From assembly GCA_036845225.1 (NCBI GenBank), contig DAIUEJ010000002.1, positions 1-64,000 of the forward strand: a stretch of 64,000 nucleotides of DNA. The letters are read 5' to 3'. The position numbers and the translations under genes were made by a program. How positions within the stretch are numbered: the stretch's first letter is position 1; each line of letters starts with the position of its first letter. The notes below the pieces were generated by a model. That model was not told the origin of the DNA. It ran no database searches and saw nothing but the letters and a program-made list of their open reading frames with translations. Positions 31,904-40,555 of this stretch are shown in pieces. Source of the stretch: FEN-680 sp036845225 (GTDB lineage: Bacteria; Actinomycetota; Geothermincolia; Fen-727; Anoxymicrobiaceae).

Positions 31904-33646
31904 GTGGCAAGGATCACCGGCGGAGAGCTTCTTGTAAAGTGTCTGGTCAACGAGGGCGTGACGAAGGTCTTCGGGATCCCTGGAGGACAGCTCACGACCT
32001 TCATCGATGCCATCGTGACGGCAGGCAGGCCCGAGGGCCTCGACTACTACATGACGCGGCACGAGTCCGCGGCCGCGAACATGGCTGACGCCTGGGTGCG
32101 GACCACCGGCAGCCCCGCTGTGTGCTCGGGCACCGTAGGGCCGGGCGCTTCGAACATGATCGCCGGGATGGAAGTCGCCATGGCGGACCATATCCCCATC
32201 CTCGCCGTGACCCCGCAGATACACACCAACCGCTCCTACCCGTTCAGGGGTTCCACGCAGCAGCTCGACCAGATCGCGCTCTTCGGGCCCGTCACGAAGT
32301 GGAACGCCCTGGTGAACCGCTGGGACCGGATACCCGAACTGGTCGCCCGCGCCATGAGGGAGGCGTTTTCCGGCAAGCCCGGGCCGGTCCACCTGGACAT
32401 CCCGGTGGACGTCCTCTTCGAGACGGGTGAGGAGGGCAGCGTCCGCATCGCCCCGCCCTCGAGGAGCAGGAGCACGGGACGCACGCAGGGCGACCCCGAG
32501 CTGGTCGAGAAGGCCGCCCGGATGCTCGCTTCCTCGGAGCGCCCGATGATACACCCTGGCAACGGGGTGCAGGCTTCAGGCGGCTGGGACGAACTGCGCG
32601 AGCTCGCGGAGTACCTGTATTGCCCGGTGACTCCGACCGTAAGCGCCCGGGGCGTCATGTCCGAGGCGAACCCGCTCTGCATGATGCCGGTCGGTGGAGG
32701 GTACCTCACCGCCGCGGCGGGCGCGGACGTCGTCCTAGCAGTCGGTTGCACTTTTTCCGAGCTGGACATGTGGGGCCAGCCGCCCTTCTGGGCTCCCGGC
32801 GAAGCGCAGAAGGTCATCCAGGTCGACATCGACGCGGCATCCATCGGCCTCAACCGCGAGGTCGACGTCGGAATAGTCGGAGACGCGAAGGCCGTCCTGG
32901 GGCAACTGCTCGAGGCGCTCTCCGGTGGCCTTGCCACCAGGGCCGAATCGCGCGAGTTCACCACAACTGTGCAGACGGTCGAGCAGCAGGCGACGGCCGG
33001 CATCGCCATGATGGCGGCGACAGACCAGGTGCCTATACATCCGCTTCGGCTGGTCAAGGAGATGACCGACTTCTTCGGGGAGGAAGGCATCCTGGCCGTC
33101 GACGGTGGCAACATCGGGCTCTGGGGCGCGATGGCCACAAAGGTCTACAAACCACGCTCTTACCTGTGGCCGGCCGGCTCGGGCCACCTGGGCACCGGCC
33201 TGCCCATGGCGCTCGGCGCGAAGATGGCGGCGCCGGACCGTCCGGTCTACATCCTGCACGGTGACGGGGCTTTCCTTTTCTCGGTGGCCGAACTGGAGAC
33301 AGCGGCCAGGCTCAACCTGCCGGTCATAGACGTCGTCGCGAACGACCGCTCCTTCGGCATGATCAAGGGAGGGCAGGAGATCGCCTGCGACCAGAGGTAC
33401 TGCGGCGTCGACTTCACCGACATCAGGCTCGACAAGATCGCAGAGGCCATGGGATGCCTGGGCATCAGGGTCACCAAGCCCGACGAGATAAAGCCGGCGC
33501 TCGAACAGGCTGTGTCGTCGGGAAGGCCCGCCGTCCTGGACGTCGTGCTGGATTGCGCGGCAAACATGCTGCCGCCGACGCTGGGCCTGATCTCCTCCCT
33601 ATGGCTTCAGGGGTGCGAGGGTATTCCCGCTCCCGGTCAGATGTAA
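31904..33646 (+). CDS. Thiamine-diphosphate-dependent enzyme, acetolactate-synthase-like
   Basis: A 580-residue TPP enzyme with the three-domain acetolactate synthase/decarboxylase layout. The N-terminal PYR domain has the catalytic Glu54 in MTRHESAAANMADAW, there is a central domain, and the C-terminal PP domain has the GDG...N thiamine motif from HGDGAFLFSV to VVANDRSFG. The FAD-binding signature of biosynthetic IlvB is not obvious and no IlvN subunit or ilvC is adjacent. A different 2-oxo acid or acyl-CoA lyase role is therefore likely. GTG 31904 follows GGAGAGAGGG. Neighbours are an alkyl-DHAP-synthase-like flavoprotein and a metallo-hydrolase on the same strand. Confidence 0.82.
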   Translation: MARITGGELLVKCLVNEGVTKVFGIPGGQLTTFIDAIVTAGRPEGLDYYMTRHESAAANMADAWVRTTGSPAVCSGTVGPGASNMIAGMEVAMADHIPILAVTPQIHTNRSYPFRGSTQQLDQIALFGPVTKWNALVNRWDRIPELVARAMREAFSGKPGPVHLDIPVDVLFETGEEGSVRIAPPSRSRSTGRTQGDPELVEKAARMLASSERPMIHPGNGVQASGGWDELRELAEYLYCPVTPTVSARGVMSEANPLCMMPVGGGYLTAAAGADVVLAVGCTFSELDMWGQPPFWAPGEAQKVIQVDIDAASIGLNREVDVGIVGDAKAVLGQLLEALSGGLATRAESREFTTTVQTVEQQATAGIAMMAATDQVPIHPLRLVKEMTDFFGEEGILAVDGGNIGLWGAMATKVYKPRSYLWPAGSGHLGTGLPMALGAKMAAPDRPVYILHGDGAFLFSVAELETAARLNLPVIDVVANDRSFGMIKGGQEIACDQRYCGVDFTDIRLDKIAEAMGCLGIRVTKPDEIKPALEQAVSSGRPAVLDVVLDCAANMLPPTLGLISSLWLQGCEGIPAPGQM

Positions 33647-33711
33647 CGCAAAATAGGGACAGGCACCTTTTTGCACGCGTGCAAAATAAGGGTCTGACCC
33701 CTATTTTGCAC
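33647..33711. repeat. Two tandem REP-like elements
   Basis: The first copy (33647-33677) has core GGGACAGGCACC with arms GCAAAA/TTTTTGC. The second (33679-33711) has core AGGGTCTGACCCCT with perfect arms GTGCAAAATA/TATTTTGCAC. The first starts on the base after the TAA of the TPP enzyme gene. Confidence 0.85.
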
Positions 33712-33734
33712 CTCAAAACGAAGGGAACCGTGCC

Positions 33735-35408
33735 ATGACGAAAGCGAAAGACACCGAGACCCGCTGGTGGGGATGGGGCGACATCAACAAGACCTATCCG
33801 GTGGAGGAGAGGCCGACCTACATCCCGTTCCTCGAGGACAAGCTCGGTATAAAGGTCGACAAGGTCCGCATCCCCGACCCGGAGCTCGACGAGGTCAAGC
33901 TCCGCAAGACCAGGCTGAAGACGGAGAAGGTCTCGGCGCTCGAGGCGATCGTCGGCAAGGAGAACGTCGACACCACCAAGCGCGACCGCGTCTATCACGC
34001 CCTGGGCAAGAGCTATCGCGACCTGCTGCGCGCGCGCCTGGGCGACATCCCGAACCCCCCGGACGCCGTGGTTTACCCGGCGAACGAGGACGAGATCGCC
34101 GCTGTCCTCAAGCTCGCCGAGGGCGAGGGATACGCGGTGATTCCGTTCTGCGGCGGCTCGAGCGTGGTCGGCGGGATAGAGCCTTTCGACAACGGCTTCT
34201 CCGCTTCCATCACGGTCGACCTCCGGCGGATGGACAAGCTGCTCCACGTGAGCCCCGAGAGCCGGACAGCGAGCTTCGAGGCGGGCATCTGGGGCCCCGA
34301 GCTGGAGGACGAACTCAAGAGCCGCGGGCTCTACCTGGGGCACGCCCCCGAGTCGTTCCTCTTCAGCGGCCTCGGCGGTTGGATAGCGAGCCGGTCCGCG
34401 GGACGGCAATCCACGGGCTACGGCAAGATCGAGGACATGGTGGAGTCGGTGCGCATGGTGACGCCGAGCGGGGTCATCGAGACTCGCGACGTACCGGCCT
34501 GTGCGACAGGTCCCGACCTGAACAGGCTGATCTCCGGCTCCGAGGGGACCCTAGGAATAATCACCCGGGCGACCATGAAGGTCCGTCCGCTGCCCCAGGT
34601 CTATGACTACAGGGGCCTCATCTTCAAAGAGTTCGAGGGAGGAGTGCAGGCGATCCGCGAGATGCTGCAGCACGGCGTCATCCCCGAGACCATCCGCATC
34701 AGCGACGCCGAGGAGAGCGCGTTCGCGATGCGCGTGCGCAAGCCGTCGAGCAGCGCTGCCAAGGAGCAGGCCATGCAGACCGCCCTCAAAGGGCTTGCCG
34801 CGCTCGGCTATTCTTTCGAGACCGGGGCGTTCTCTATCCTCGGGTGTGAAGGCAAGAAGGTCGAGGTCTCGGGCCGCATGAAGCGAATCCAGTCCATCTG
34901 CCGCAAGAACGGCGCCGTCCCACTTGGCAAGAGCGCCGGCGGCGAGTGGTACCACGGGCGCTACGACCACCCGTACCTGCGCGACATCATGTTCGGCTGG
35001 GGGGTCATGACCGACACGCTCGAGACGGCCACGACCTGGGACAACATCATGAACCTGTACCGAACCACCAAGGACGCGATCCGGCAGGCCCTCGCCGATT
35101 ACGACTCCAAGGGGATCGTCACCTGCCACCTCTCCCACTCTTACGTGACCGGCTCCAGCCTCTACTTCATCTTCCTCGGGAAGATCGCCGAGGGCCGGGA
35201 GATCGAGCAGTGGGAGCACATAAAAAAACTCGCGGGCGACAACATCCTCGCCAACGGCGGCACCATCACCCACCACCACGGTGTAGGTTACGAGCACGCC
35301 CCGTGGTTCGTGCAGGAGTACGGCCCGCAGGGCATGGAGGCCCTGCGCGGGCTCAAGAAGTCACTGGACCCCAAGGGCATCATGAACCCGGGTAAGCTCG
35401 GCCTGTAA
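33735..35408 (+). CDS. Alkyldihydroxyacetonephosphate synthase-like FAD oxidase
   Basis: A 557-residue protein of the VAO/PCMH flavoprotein fold. The N-terminus reads TRWWGWGDINKTY, the FAD pyrophosphate loop is VIPFCGGSSVVGG, and the isoalloxazine region is LISGSEGTLGIITRATMK. The C-terminal GGTITHHHGVGYEHAPW contains the HHH motif typical of alkyl-DHAP synthase (AGPS), which makes the ether bond of ether lipids. Related FAD-linked D-lactate/glycolate oxidases lack WWGWG and HHH, so the AGPS branch is favoured. AAGGGA is 8 bases before ATG 33735. The REP hairpin after the stop would isolate it from the downstream gene. Confidence 0.8.
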   Translation: MTKAKDTETRWWGWGDINKTYPVEERPTYIPFLEDKLGIKVDKVRIPDPELDEVKLRKTRLKTEKVSALEAIVGKENVDTTKRDRVYHALGKSYRDLLRARLGDIPNPPDAVVYPANEDEIAAVLKLAEGEGYAVIPFCGGSSVVGGIEPFDNGFSASITVDLRRMDKLLHVSPESRTASFEAGIWGPELEDELKSRGLYLGHAPESFLFSGLGGWIASRSAGRQSTGYGKIEDMVESVRMVTPSGVIETRDVPACATGPDLNRLISGSEGTLGIITRATMKVRPLPQVYDYRGLIFKEFEGGVQAIREMLQHGVIPETIRISDAEESAFAMRVRKPSSSAAKEQAMQTALKGLAALGYSFETGAFSILGCEGKKVEVSGRMKRIQSICRKNGAVPLGKSAGGEWYHGRYDHPYLRDIMFGWGVMTDTLETATTWDNIMNLYRTTKDAIRQALADYDSKGIVTCHLSHSYVTGSSLYFIFLGKIAEGREIEQWEHIKKLAGDNILANGGTITHHHGVGYEHAPWFVQEYGPQGMEALRGLKKSLDPKGIMNPGKLGL

Positions 35409-35411
35409 CAA

Positions 35412-35446
35412 AGTGTAAAAAAGGTGCCAGGCACCTTTTTTACACT
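35412..35446. terminator. Perfect REP-like hairpin acting as bidirectional terminator
   Basis: A 35-bp perfect inverted repeat: AGTGTAAAAAAGGTGCC, one A, then GGCACCTTTTTTACACT. GGTGCC/GGCACC is the stem, with six A before and six T after, so it terminates on either strand. It begins 4 bases after the stop of the AGPS-like gene. Confidence 0.9.
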
Positions 35447-35502
35447 ACGTCTCCCTCCCCTTGAGGGGGGAGGGCAGGGTGGGGGTGCTCAAGGAGATAT
35501 CC

Positions 35503-36381
35503 ATGCCATCAGGTGAAATCCGCTTCCTCGCAGGCGAGCACGGTGCGAGGTTCCCCGACTGCAACTGCCTGTTCATCGACGACGACGTAGCGACCGTAGT
35601 GGACCCGGCTACCCGCCGCGACGACCTCGAGTGTATCCAGCGTGAGAGGGGCGTTGGCCTCGTCATCGACACGCACTACCACGTTGACCACACGCGGTAT
35701 AACAGCCTTTTCCCGGACGCGGACATCGCCGCCCATCCCGCGGACGCGCCCGCGATCCAGTCGCTGGAAGCGATGGCTCACATGGTCGGCATAGAGGACA
35801 AGCCGTGGCTGCCGGTATGGATGACCGTGATGCGGGAGAGATGGGGCTATACGCCATGCCCCGTCACCAGGCTCGTGTCCGACGGCGAAGAGGTGAGCCT
35901 CGGCAAGAACACGGTCAGGTTCGTGCATGTGCCGGGACACACGCCTGGCAACATGTGCCTTCACTTCCTCGAGAAGAACGCCGTCTACCTCGCCGACATC
36001 GACCTCACACCGTTCGGTCCCTGGTACGGTAACAGGTACTCGGACATCGACGCGTTCCTCGCCTCGATCGAGAAGGTGAAGACCTTGCGCGCGGACACCT
36101 GGTACACGGCGCACGGGGACGGCATCATCGAGGGCGATATCGACGACCGGCTGGACGCGTTCGCGGCGGTCATCGCGGACCGCGACCGGCGCCTCCTCGA
36201 GTTCCTCTCCGAGCCGCGCACCGACTCGCAGATCGTCGACGCGACTATCATCTACGGCAAGCGCTGGGACCCGCCCGAGATGTTCGAGTACTTCGAAGGA
36301 CTGATGGCTGGCAAGCACCTGGCACGCCTCGAGCGCGCGGGGAAGCTTGTGAGGGTTGGTGACGCTTGGCGGCTGGCATGA
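35503..36381 (+). CDS. Metallo-beta-lactamase-fold hydrolase
   Basis: A 292-residue MBL-fold protein. Metal motif THYHVDHTRY (HxHxDH), a His in VHVPGHTPGNM, Asp in LADIDLTPFG and a C-terminal His in YTAHGDG complete a binuclear zinc site. A C-terminal helical extension follows. Family members are thioesterases, glyoxalase II-like enzymes and others. ATG 35503 has AAGGAG 6 bases upstream. It lies downstream of the TPP enzyme and AGPS-like gene but behind a terminator, so co-expression is uncertain. Confidence 0.85.
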   Translation: MPSGEIRFLAGEHGARFPDCNCLFIDDDVATVVDPATRRDDLECIQRERGVGLVIDTHYHVDHTRYNSLFPDADIAAHPADAPAIQSLEAMAHMVGIEDKPWLPVWMTVMRERWGYTPCPVTRLVSDGEEVSLGKNTVRFVHVPGHTPGNMCLHFLEKNAVYLADIDLTPFGPWYGNRYSDIDAFLASIEKVKTLRADTWYTAHGDGIIEGDIDDRLDAFAAVIADRDRRLLEFLSEPRTDSQIVDATIIYGKRWDPPEMFEYFEGLMAGKHLARLERAGKLVRVGDAWRLA

Positions 36382-36473
36382 GCGGCGGACAGGCGTCAAC
36401 AGTCTGCCGTGCGCAACCAATCGATGCCTTCGCGCATTTATAATAGGGTGCGAGGCGCGGCGATTGGAACCAT

Positions 36474-36674
36474 TTGACCACACCCGGGCATGAACTCGAG
36501 AAACATGTAGCACACGACAAGGAGGCTTTCGCGCTCCTCTACGAGGAGAACTACCTCCGGGTTTTCAACTACATCCTGTCCAGCGTCGCTGAGGTCGAGA
36601 CTGCGCTGGACCTGACCTCGGAGACCTTCTTCAAAGCACTTCGAGCTCTGCCACGGTACCGGTACACGGGTTAG
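36474..36674 (+). pseudogene. Truncated sigma-70 region 2 fragment
   Basis: TTG 36474 opens 66 codons that match the first half of an ECF-type sigma factor: DKEAFALLYEENYLRVFNYI then LTSETFFKALRALPRYRYTG. It stops at TAG 36672-36674, before the -10-recognition helix and all of region 4. The following 77 bp do not restore the missing part in any frame I can follow. It is best read as the remnant of a deleted sigma gene. Confidence 0.7.
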
Positions 36675-36751
36675 GTCGAGACAAAGATCATCGATGATGC
36701 GCGCTCGCGGGTCGCGGATGGGGACGGGCTGCTCGTCGAGCGAACGAGTAT

Positions 36752-37567
36752 CTAGTCCTCTCGAGGCAGCACGTCGCCGGCCGTGAACTCCCTGTTGATC
36801 TCAGGAACGTAGTACGCGCACTCCGGCGCCAGCTTCTCCACCATCGCCTTGAACGGCAGCAGTTCCACCCACTGGCTTACCGGCGGGAAGAAATCGTCGA
36901 AGTGCTGCGGGATGACCGCGCGGGGCCGGATGGTCGCGGTCAGGTAGGCGGCGCGAGTGCAGATCCGCGAATGTCCCTGAAGGGGAAGCATGAGGATGTC
37001 AACGCTCGGCATCTCGAGGAACTCCACCTCGTGCGGCTTGAGCCCCAGGCTGCCCATGTGGATGACCGTGACGTCGCCGAAGTCGAACCAGTAGATCAGT
37101 GCCGGGCCCGAAGGCATCCCCCTCATGTCCTTGAGGAGTCCCACGTTGCTCAGCCGCAGCACGCGGGGCGCCGTCCGCATTATCAGGCGGGCGTCGAAGA
37201 TGATGTGGTTGCTCGGAAAGACCTCTATTTTGAAATCGTCGAACGGGAGGGTGTCGTCGCCGGCGAGCCGGCGGATCCGCCGGGTTGGCACTCCCTTACG
37301 CTCCAGGGTGTCCGCCGCGATACTCGAGCAGTAGACGTCGGCGCCCGAAGCCTCAACGATAGCCGGCACGTCCGCGAGGTGGTCGAAGTGCCCGTGCGTG
37401 ATGAAGATCTCTTCTGCGTCCGACACGTCAGCTACCCGCAGCGGCTGTACCGGGCGCGCGTTCTGTGCCCTTGAGTCCAGGAAAGGATCGATCAGCAGCA
37501 CCCTGCCGTTGTGCACTATCTTTAAGCCTGCTGTCCCGAGCCATTGAAAGGTGGTCTGCGTTTTCAA
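36752..37567 (-). CDS. UlaG-like metallo-beta-lactamase-fold protein
   Basis: A 271-residue MBL-fold hydrolase of the UlaG/COG2220 type: WLGTAGLKI at the start, LLIDPFLDS, metal motif THGHFDHLADV, then VIHMGSLG and a late PLQGHS. UlaG is an L-ascorbate-6-phosphate lactonase, but no ascorbate genes are nearby, so only the fold is claimed. TTG 37567 with AGGAG 5 bases upstream fits better than GTG 37573, which abuts that site. Confidence 0.8.
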   Translation of the reverse strand: MKTQTTFQWLGTAGLKIVHNGRVLLIDPFLDSRAQNARPVQPLRVADVSDAEEIFITHGHFDHLADVPAIVEASGADVYCSSIAADTLERKGVPTRRIRRLAGDDTLPFDDFKIEVFPSNHIIFDARLIMRTAPRVLRLSNVGLLKDMRGMPSGPALIYWFDFGDVTVIHMGSLGLKPHEVEFLEMPSVDILMLPLQGHSRICTRAAYLTATIRPRAVIPQHFDDFFPPVSQWVELLPFKAMVEKLAPECAYYVPEINREFTAGDVLPRED

Positions 37568-37782
37568 GCTCACTCCTGATAAATCCCGCGCTGCATTCAA
37601 GCGGTCAACCGTCTGCCATCCGACTGTTCGACAAAGCGTCGCTCGCGCCCTTCGCAATGCGTGATTCCCGGCCCCGGGCGTGTTCCGCTCCCGCCCCGAA
37701 GCATGATGTTTGTCATTTTTCTAGTTGTGCGGTAGGGTTAATATACTTGCAGGACGAACTGCACTGGCAGGAGGGTATATAC

Positions 37783-38004
37783 ATGGAAAAGAAGCAAGTC
37801 GAAGATGTCCTGGCGAAAGTCAGGCCCATGCTTCAAAGAGACGGCGGAGACGTTGAGCTGGTAGAGGTGGAGGACGGCGTCGTCAAGGTCCGCCTGGTCG
37901 GTGCCTGTGGGGGTTGCCCGATGGCCACCCTTACCCTTAAGAGGGGCATCGAAGCCAAGCTCAGGGAAGAGATCCCCGATATCAAAGAAGTCGTGTCGGT
38001 CTGA
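37783..38004 (+). CDS. NifU C-terminal-like iron-sulfur scaffold protein
   Basis: A 73-residue single NifU C-terminal domain: VRPMLQRDGGDVELVEV, then the CxxC in GACGGCPMATLTLKRGIE. Such small proteins hold or carry Fe-S clusters, which suits a locus with an Fe-S dehydratase operon immediately downstream, although a terminator separates them. GGAGGG is 7 bases before ATG 37783. In the 215 bp upstream I see no gene. Confidence 0.92.
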   Translation: MEKKQVEDVLAKVRPMLQRDGGDVELVEVEDGVVKVRLVGACGGCPMATLTLKRGIEAKLREEIPDIKEVVSV

Positions 38005-38023
38005 TTCGACCAGGGAAATAAGC

Positions 38024-38055
38024 CAGGGGTGGCCCGCAAGCCACCCCTGTTTTTT
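38024..38055 (+). terminator. Intrinsic terminator after the NifU-like gene
   Basis: CAGGGGTGGC (38024-38033) pairs perfectly with GCCACCCCTG (38040-38049) around CCGCAA and is followed by six T. A TATAAT hexamer at 38063-38068 just after it may be the -10 box for the next operon, although no good -35 is visible. Confidence 0.95.
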
Positions 38056-38073
38056 ATTCCGTTATAATCAAAA

Positions 38074-38103
38074 GGCAATAAAGGGGTCAGACCCCTGTTT
38101 TGC
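38074..38103. repeat. REP-like element
   Basis: The core AGGGGTCAGACCCCT (38082-38096) is a perfect palindrome with 7-bp arms, with outer GCAA/TTTTGC pairing. It lies between the NifU-like terminator and the dehydratase activator, about 24 bp before the start codon. Confidence 0.8.
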
Positions 38104-38126
38104 AGGTCGATGCATGAGAGGTGAAC

Positions 38127-38918
38127 ATGCCCGTTGCAGGTGTTGATATAGGTTCTCTGACCGCCAAGGCGGTTGTCCTGGAAGGTACCGAGATGCTCGG
38201 CAACTCGCTCGTCCTCACGGGACACAACAGCAGGCTCGCCGGGCGCGAAGCCCTCGAGAAGGCGCTTGAAGACGCCGGGCTCGAGGAGGCCTCCCTCGAC
38301 CTCATGATCGCGACGGGCTACGGGAGACATGCCGCAGACTTCGCAGGCGAGAAAGTGACCGAGATCACCTGCCACGCGCGCGGAGCCCACTTCGCGCGGC
38401 CGGAGGCCCGGACGGTAATCGACCTCGGCGGCCAGGACTCCAAGGCGATAGCCGTCGACGAGAATGGGAAAGTGCGCGACTTCGTGATGAACGACAAGTG
38501 CTCCGCCGGCACGGGGCGGTTTCTCGAGGTGATGGCCGCGGCCCTCGGGATAGAGCTCGACGACCTCGGGCGCATCTCGCTCGAGTCCGAGTCCCCCGCG
38601 TCCATAAGCAGCACCTGCACGGTGTTCGCGGAGAGCGAGGTCGTGTCCCGGGTCGCCGAAGGCGTCAGCAAGGTCGACATCGTGGCCGGCATCCACCAGG
38701 CGATAGCCTCGCGGATCTATGCCATGACGGTCCGCATCCCCGTCGAGGAGCGCGTCATCATGACCGGCGGCGTCGCGCGCAACCAGGGCGTGGTGAGCGC
38801 CCTCGAGAAGAAGTTCAAGACCGAGATCATCGTGCCGGAGATGCCGCAGCACATGGGCGCGCTGGGCGCCGCGCTGATTGCGGTGGAGCGAGTAAGGAGC
38901 CTCGGCTCGGGGGCGTGA
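38127..38918 (+). CDS. 2-hydroxyacyl-CoA dehydratase activator ATPase (HgdC/BadF type)
   Basis: A 263-residue ASKHA-fold ATPase that uses ATP to push one electron into the dehydratase. It opens VAGVDIGSLTAKAVVL, has TVIDLGGQDSKAI, and carries the two cysteines that bind the subunit-bridging 4Fe-4S cluster, in NDKCSAGTGRF and SSTCTVFAESE. The C-terminus has the MTGGVARNQGVV adenosine motif. ATG 38127 has AGAGG 5 bases upstream; GTG 38121 is the alternative. Its stop overlaps the next ATG. One activator gene serves as a homodimer in HgdC systems, unlike the two-ATPase benzoyl-CoA reductases. Confidence 0.92.
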   Translation: MPVAGVDIGSLTAKAVVLEGTEMLGNSLVLTGHNSRLAGREALEKALEDAGLEEASLDLMIATGYGRHAADFAGEKVTEITCHARGAHFARPEARTVIDLGGQDSKAIAVDENGKVRDFVMNDKCSAGTGRFLEVMAAALGIELDDLGRISLESESPASISSTCTVFAESEVVSRVAEGVSKVDIVAGIHQAIASRIYAMTVRIPVEERVIMTGGVARNQGVVSALEKKFKTEIIVPEMPQHMGALGAALIAVERVRSLGSGA

Positions 38919-40504
38919 TGGAGAAGCTCTGGCTTGCCGCCTACGACGACGATGTCCCCGCTTCCATAGACTACCCGGAGGTGCCCGTCCACCAGCCGTT
39001 TCTGGACGCCGCCTCGCGATACCCGTCAGTGACCGCGCTCATCGACCGGGGAGAGCCGGTCGCCTACCGGGAGCTTGCCGAACGCGTGTCCTCGTTCTCG
39101 CGGGCGCTGGCGGCACGGGGCGTCGGCAAGGGGGCGGGCGTCGGCATCTTCCTTCCCAACATCGTCGAGATGGTGGTCTCTTACTACGCGATCATCGCGA
39201 CGGGCGCCACGGCGGTGATGCTGAGCCCGACGCTGGTCGCTCGCGAGTTCGAGCAGATGATCGAGGACGCGGGCTTCAAGACTCTCATCACCACTCCAGA
39301 GTTGATGACAGCGGTGACGGATGCTCACGCGCTGGAGGCCGTCGTGGTTGTTCGAGACGACCCGAGTGGCGAAGAGCAAGCGGAAGACCTCGGGCAGCGC
39401 ATGGTCTCGTTCGATTCAATGGCCCGGGAGGGCGGTGCGGAGTTTGCGGCACCGGCGATCGACCCCCGCCAGGACACCGCCGTCCTGATCTACACCGGCG
39501 GGACGACCGGGCTGCCGAAAGCGGTCGTGCTCACACACTACTCGGTGGTCGCGAACGCGATGCAATTGGGCGCCTGGGTAGGTCTCCAGAAGGGCTACCC
39601 TGCGATAGCGGCCCTGCCGCTCTTTCACTCTTACGGAATGAGCACCGGCATCAACGCGGCCCTCTACCACGGAGCGACATCCGTACTGTCGCGCGGCGAG
39701 GGCGCGGACGAGCTGCTTGAGGACATCCAGCGGTACCGGGTGCGCTTGCTGGTCGGAGTACCATCGACCCTCGACGAGCTCGTCAACCACCCGGGCATCG
39801 AGAAGGCCGACCTCTCTTCGCTCGAGCACTGCTTCGTGGGTGCCGCGCCGCTCCCGGGGACCATCCGAAGGCGGTTCAACAGCCTGACACCGGCGCGGCT
39901 GCTGGAGGGGTACGGGCTCACCGAAGCGGTCACCGCCCAATCCGCGAACCCGGCGCACGGCGTCAGCAAGCCCGGCTCCATCGGCGTCCCGTTCCCTGAC
40001 GTCGAGTTCAAGATTGTCGACCTCGAGACCGGCCTCAAGGAGCTGCCGCCCGAGAAGGCGGGCGAGCTCGTCATCAAGAGCCCTTGCGTCATGAAAGGCT
40101 ACCTCAACCGGCCCAGGGACACGGCCAGGGCGCTGCGGGGCGGCTGGCTCTTCACCGGTGATATCGCGTGGGTCGATACCGACGGGTACTTCTTCGTCAT
40201 CGACCGCAAGAAAGAGATGATCACCACGGGCGTATTCAAGGCATACCCTGCCGAGGTAGAAGCGGTCATCAACAGCAACCCGAATGTGAAGGAGTCCGCG
40301 GTGGTCGGGCTCTTCGATGACTTCCGCGGCCACAGCCTCAAGGCGTTCGTGGTGCTCAAACCGGGCGAGCGGTTGACAGAGCGGGAGCTCCTGGACTTCC
40401 TCCACGAGAACCTCTCCAGCCACAAGGTGCCGCGGGTGATAGAGTTTCGTGACGAGTTGCCGAAGAACGCCGTGGGTAAGATACTACGCTCAGAACTCGA
40501 ATAG
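38918..40504 (+). CDS. Acyl-CoA synthetase (AMP-forming)
   Basis: A 528-residue ANL-superfamily ligase: P-loop LIYTGGTTGLPKAVVLTH, A5 motif EGYGLTEA, A7 motif LFTGDIAWVDTDGYFFVIDRKKEMI and the catalytic Lys in PKNAVGKILRSEL. It activates a carboxylic acid to its CoA thioester. Encoded between the dehydratase activator (TGATG overlap) and the dehydratase subunits, it probably prepares the substrate for the dehydratase, a role more often filled by a CoA transferase. Confidence 0.9.
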   Translation: MEKLWLAAYDDDVPASIDYPEVPVHQPFLDAASRYPSVTALIDRGEPVAYRELAERVSSFSRALAARGVGKGAGVGIFLPNIVEMVVSYYAIIATGATAVMLSPTLVAREFEQMIEDAGFKTLITTPELMTAVTDAHALEAVVVVRDDPSGEEQAEDLGQRMVSFDSMAREGGAEFAAPAIDPRQDTAVLIYTGGTTGLPKAVVLTHYSVVANAMQLGAWVGLQKGYPAIAALPLFHSYGMSTGINAALYHGATSVLSRGEGADELLEDIQRYRVRLLVGVPSTLDELVNHPGIEKADLSSLEHCFVGAAPLPGTIRRRFNSLTPARLLEGYGLTEAVTAQSANPAHGVSKPGSIGVPFPDVEFKIVDLETGLKELPPEKAGELVIKSPCVMKGYLNRPRDTARALRGGWLFTGDIAWVDTDGYFFVIDRKKEMITTGVFKAYPAEVEAVINSNPNVKESAVVGLFDDFRGHSLKAFVVLKPGERLTERELLDFLHENLSSHKVPRVIEFRDELPKNAVGKILRSELE

Positions 40505-40513
40505 AGAACGCGC

Positions 40514-40537
40514 CACAGGGGCCAGGCACCTGGGGTG
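40514..40537. repeat. Short REP-like element
   Basis: CAC (40514-40516) and GTG (40535-40537) flank AGGGGCCAGGCACCTGGG, a relative of the GGTGCCAGGCACC core. It sits between the ligase stop and the dehydratase ribosome binding site. Confidence 0.6.
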
Positions 40538-40555
40538 AATTTGAGAGGAGAAGAA

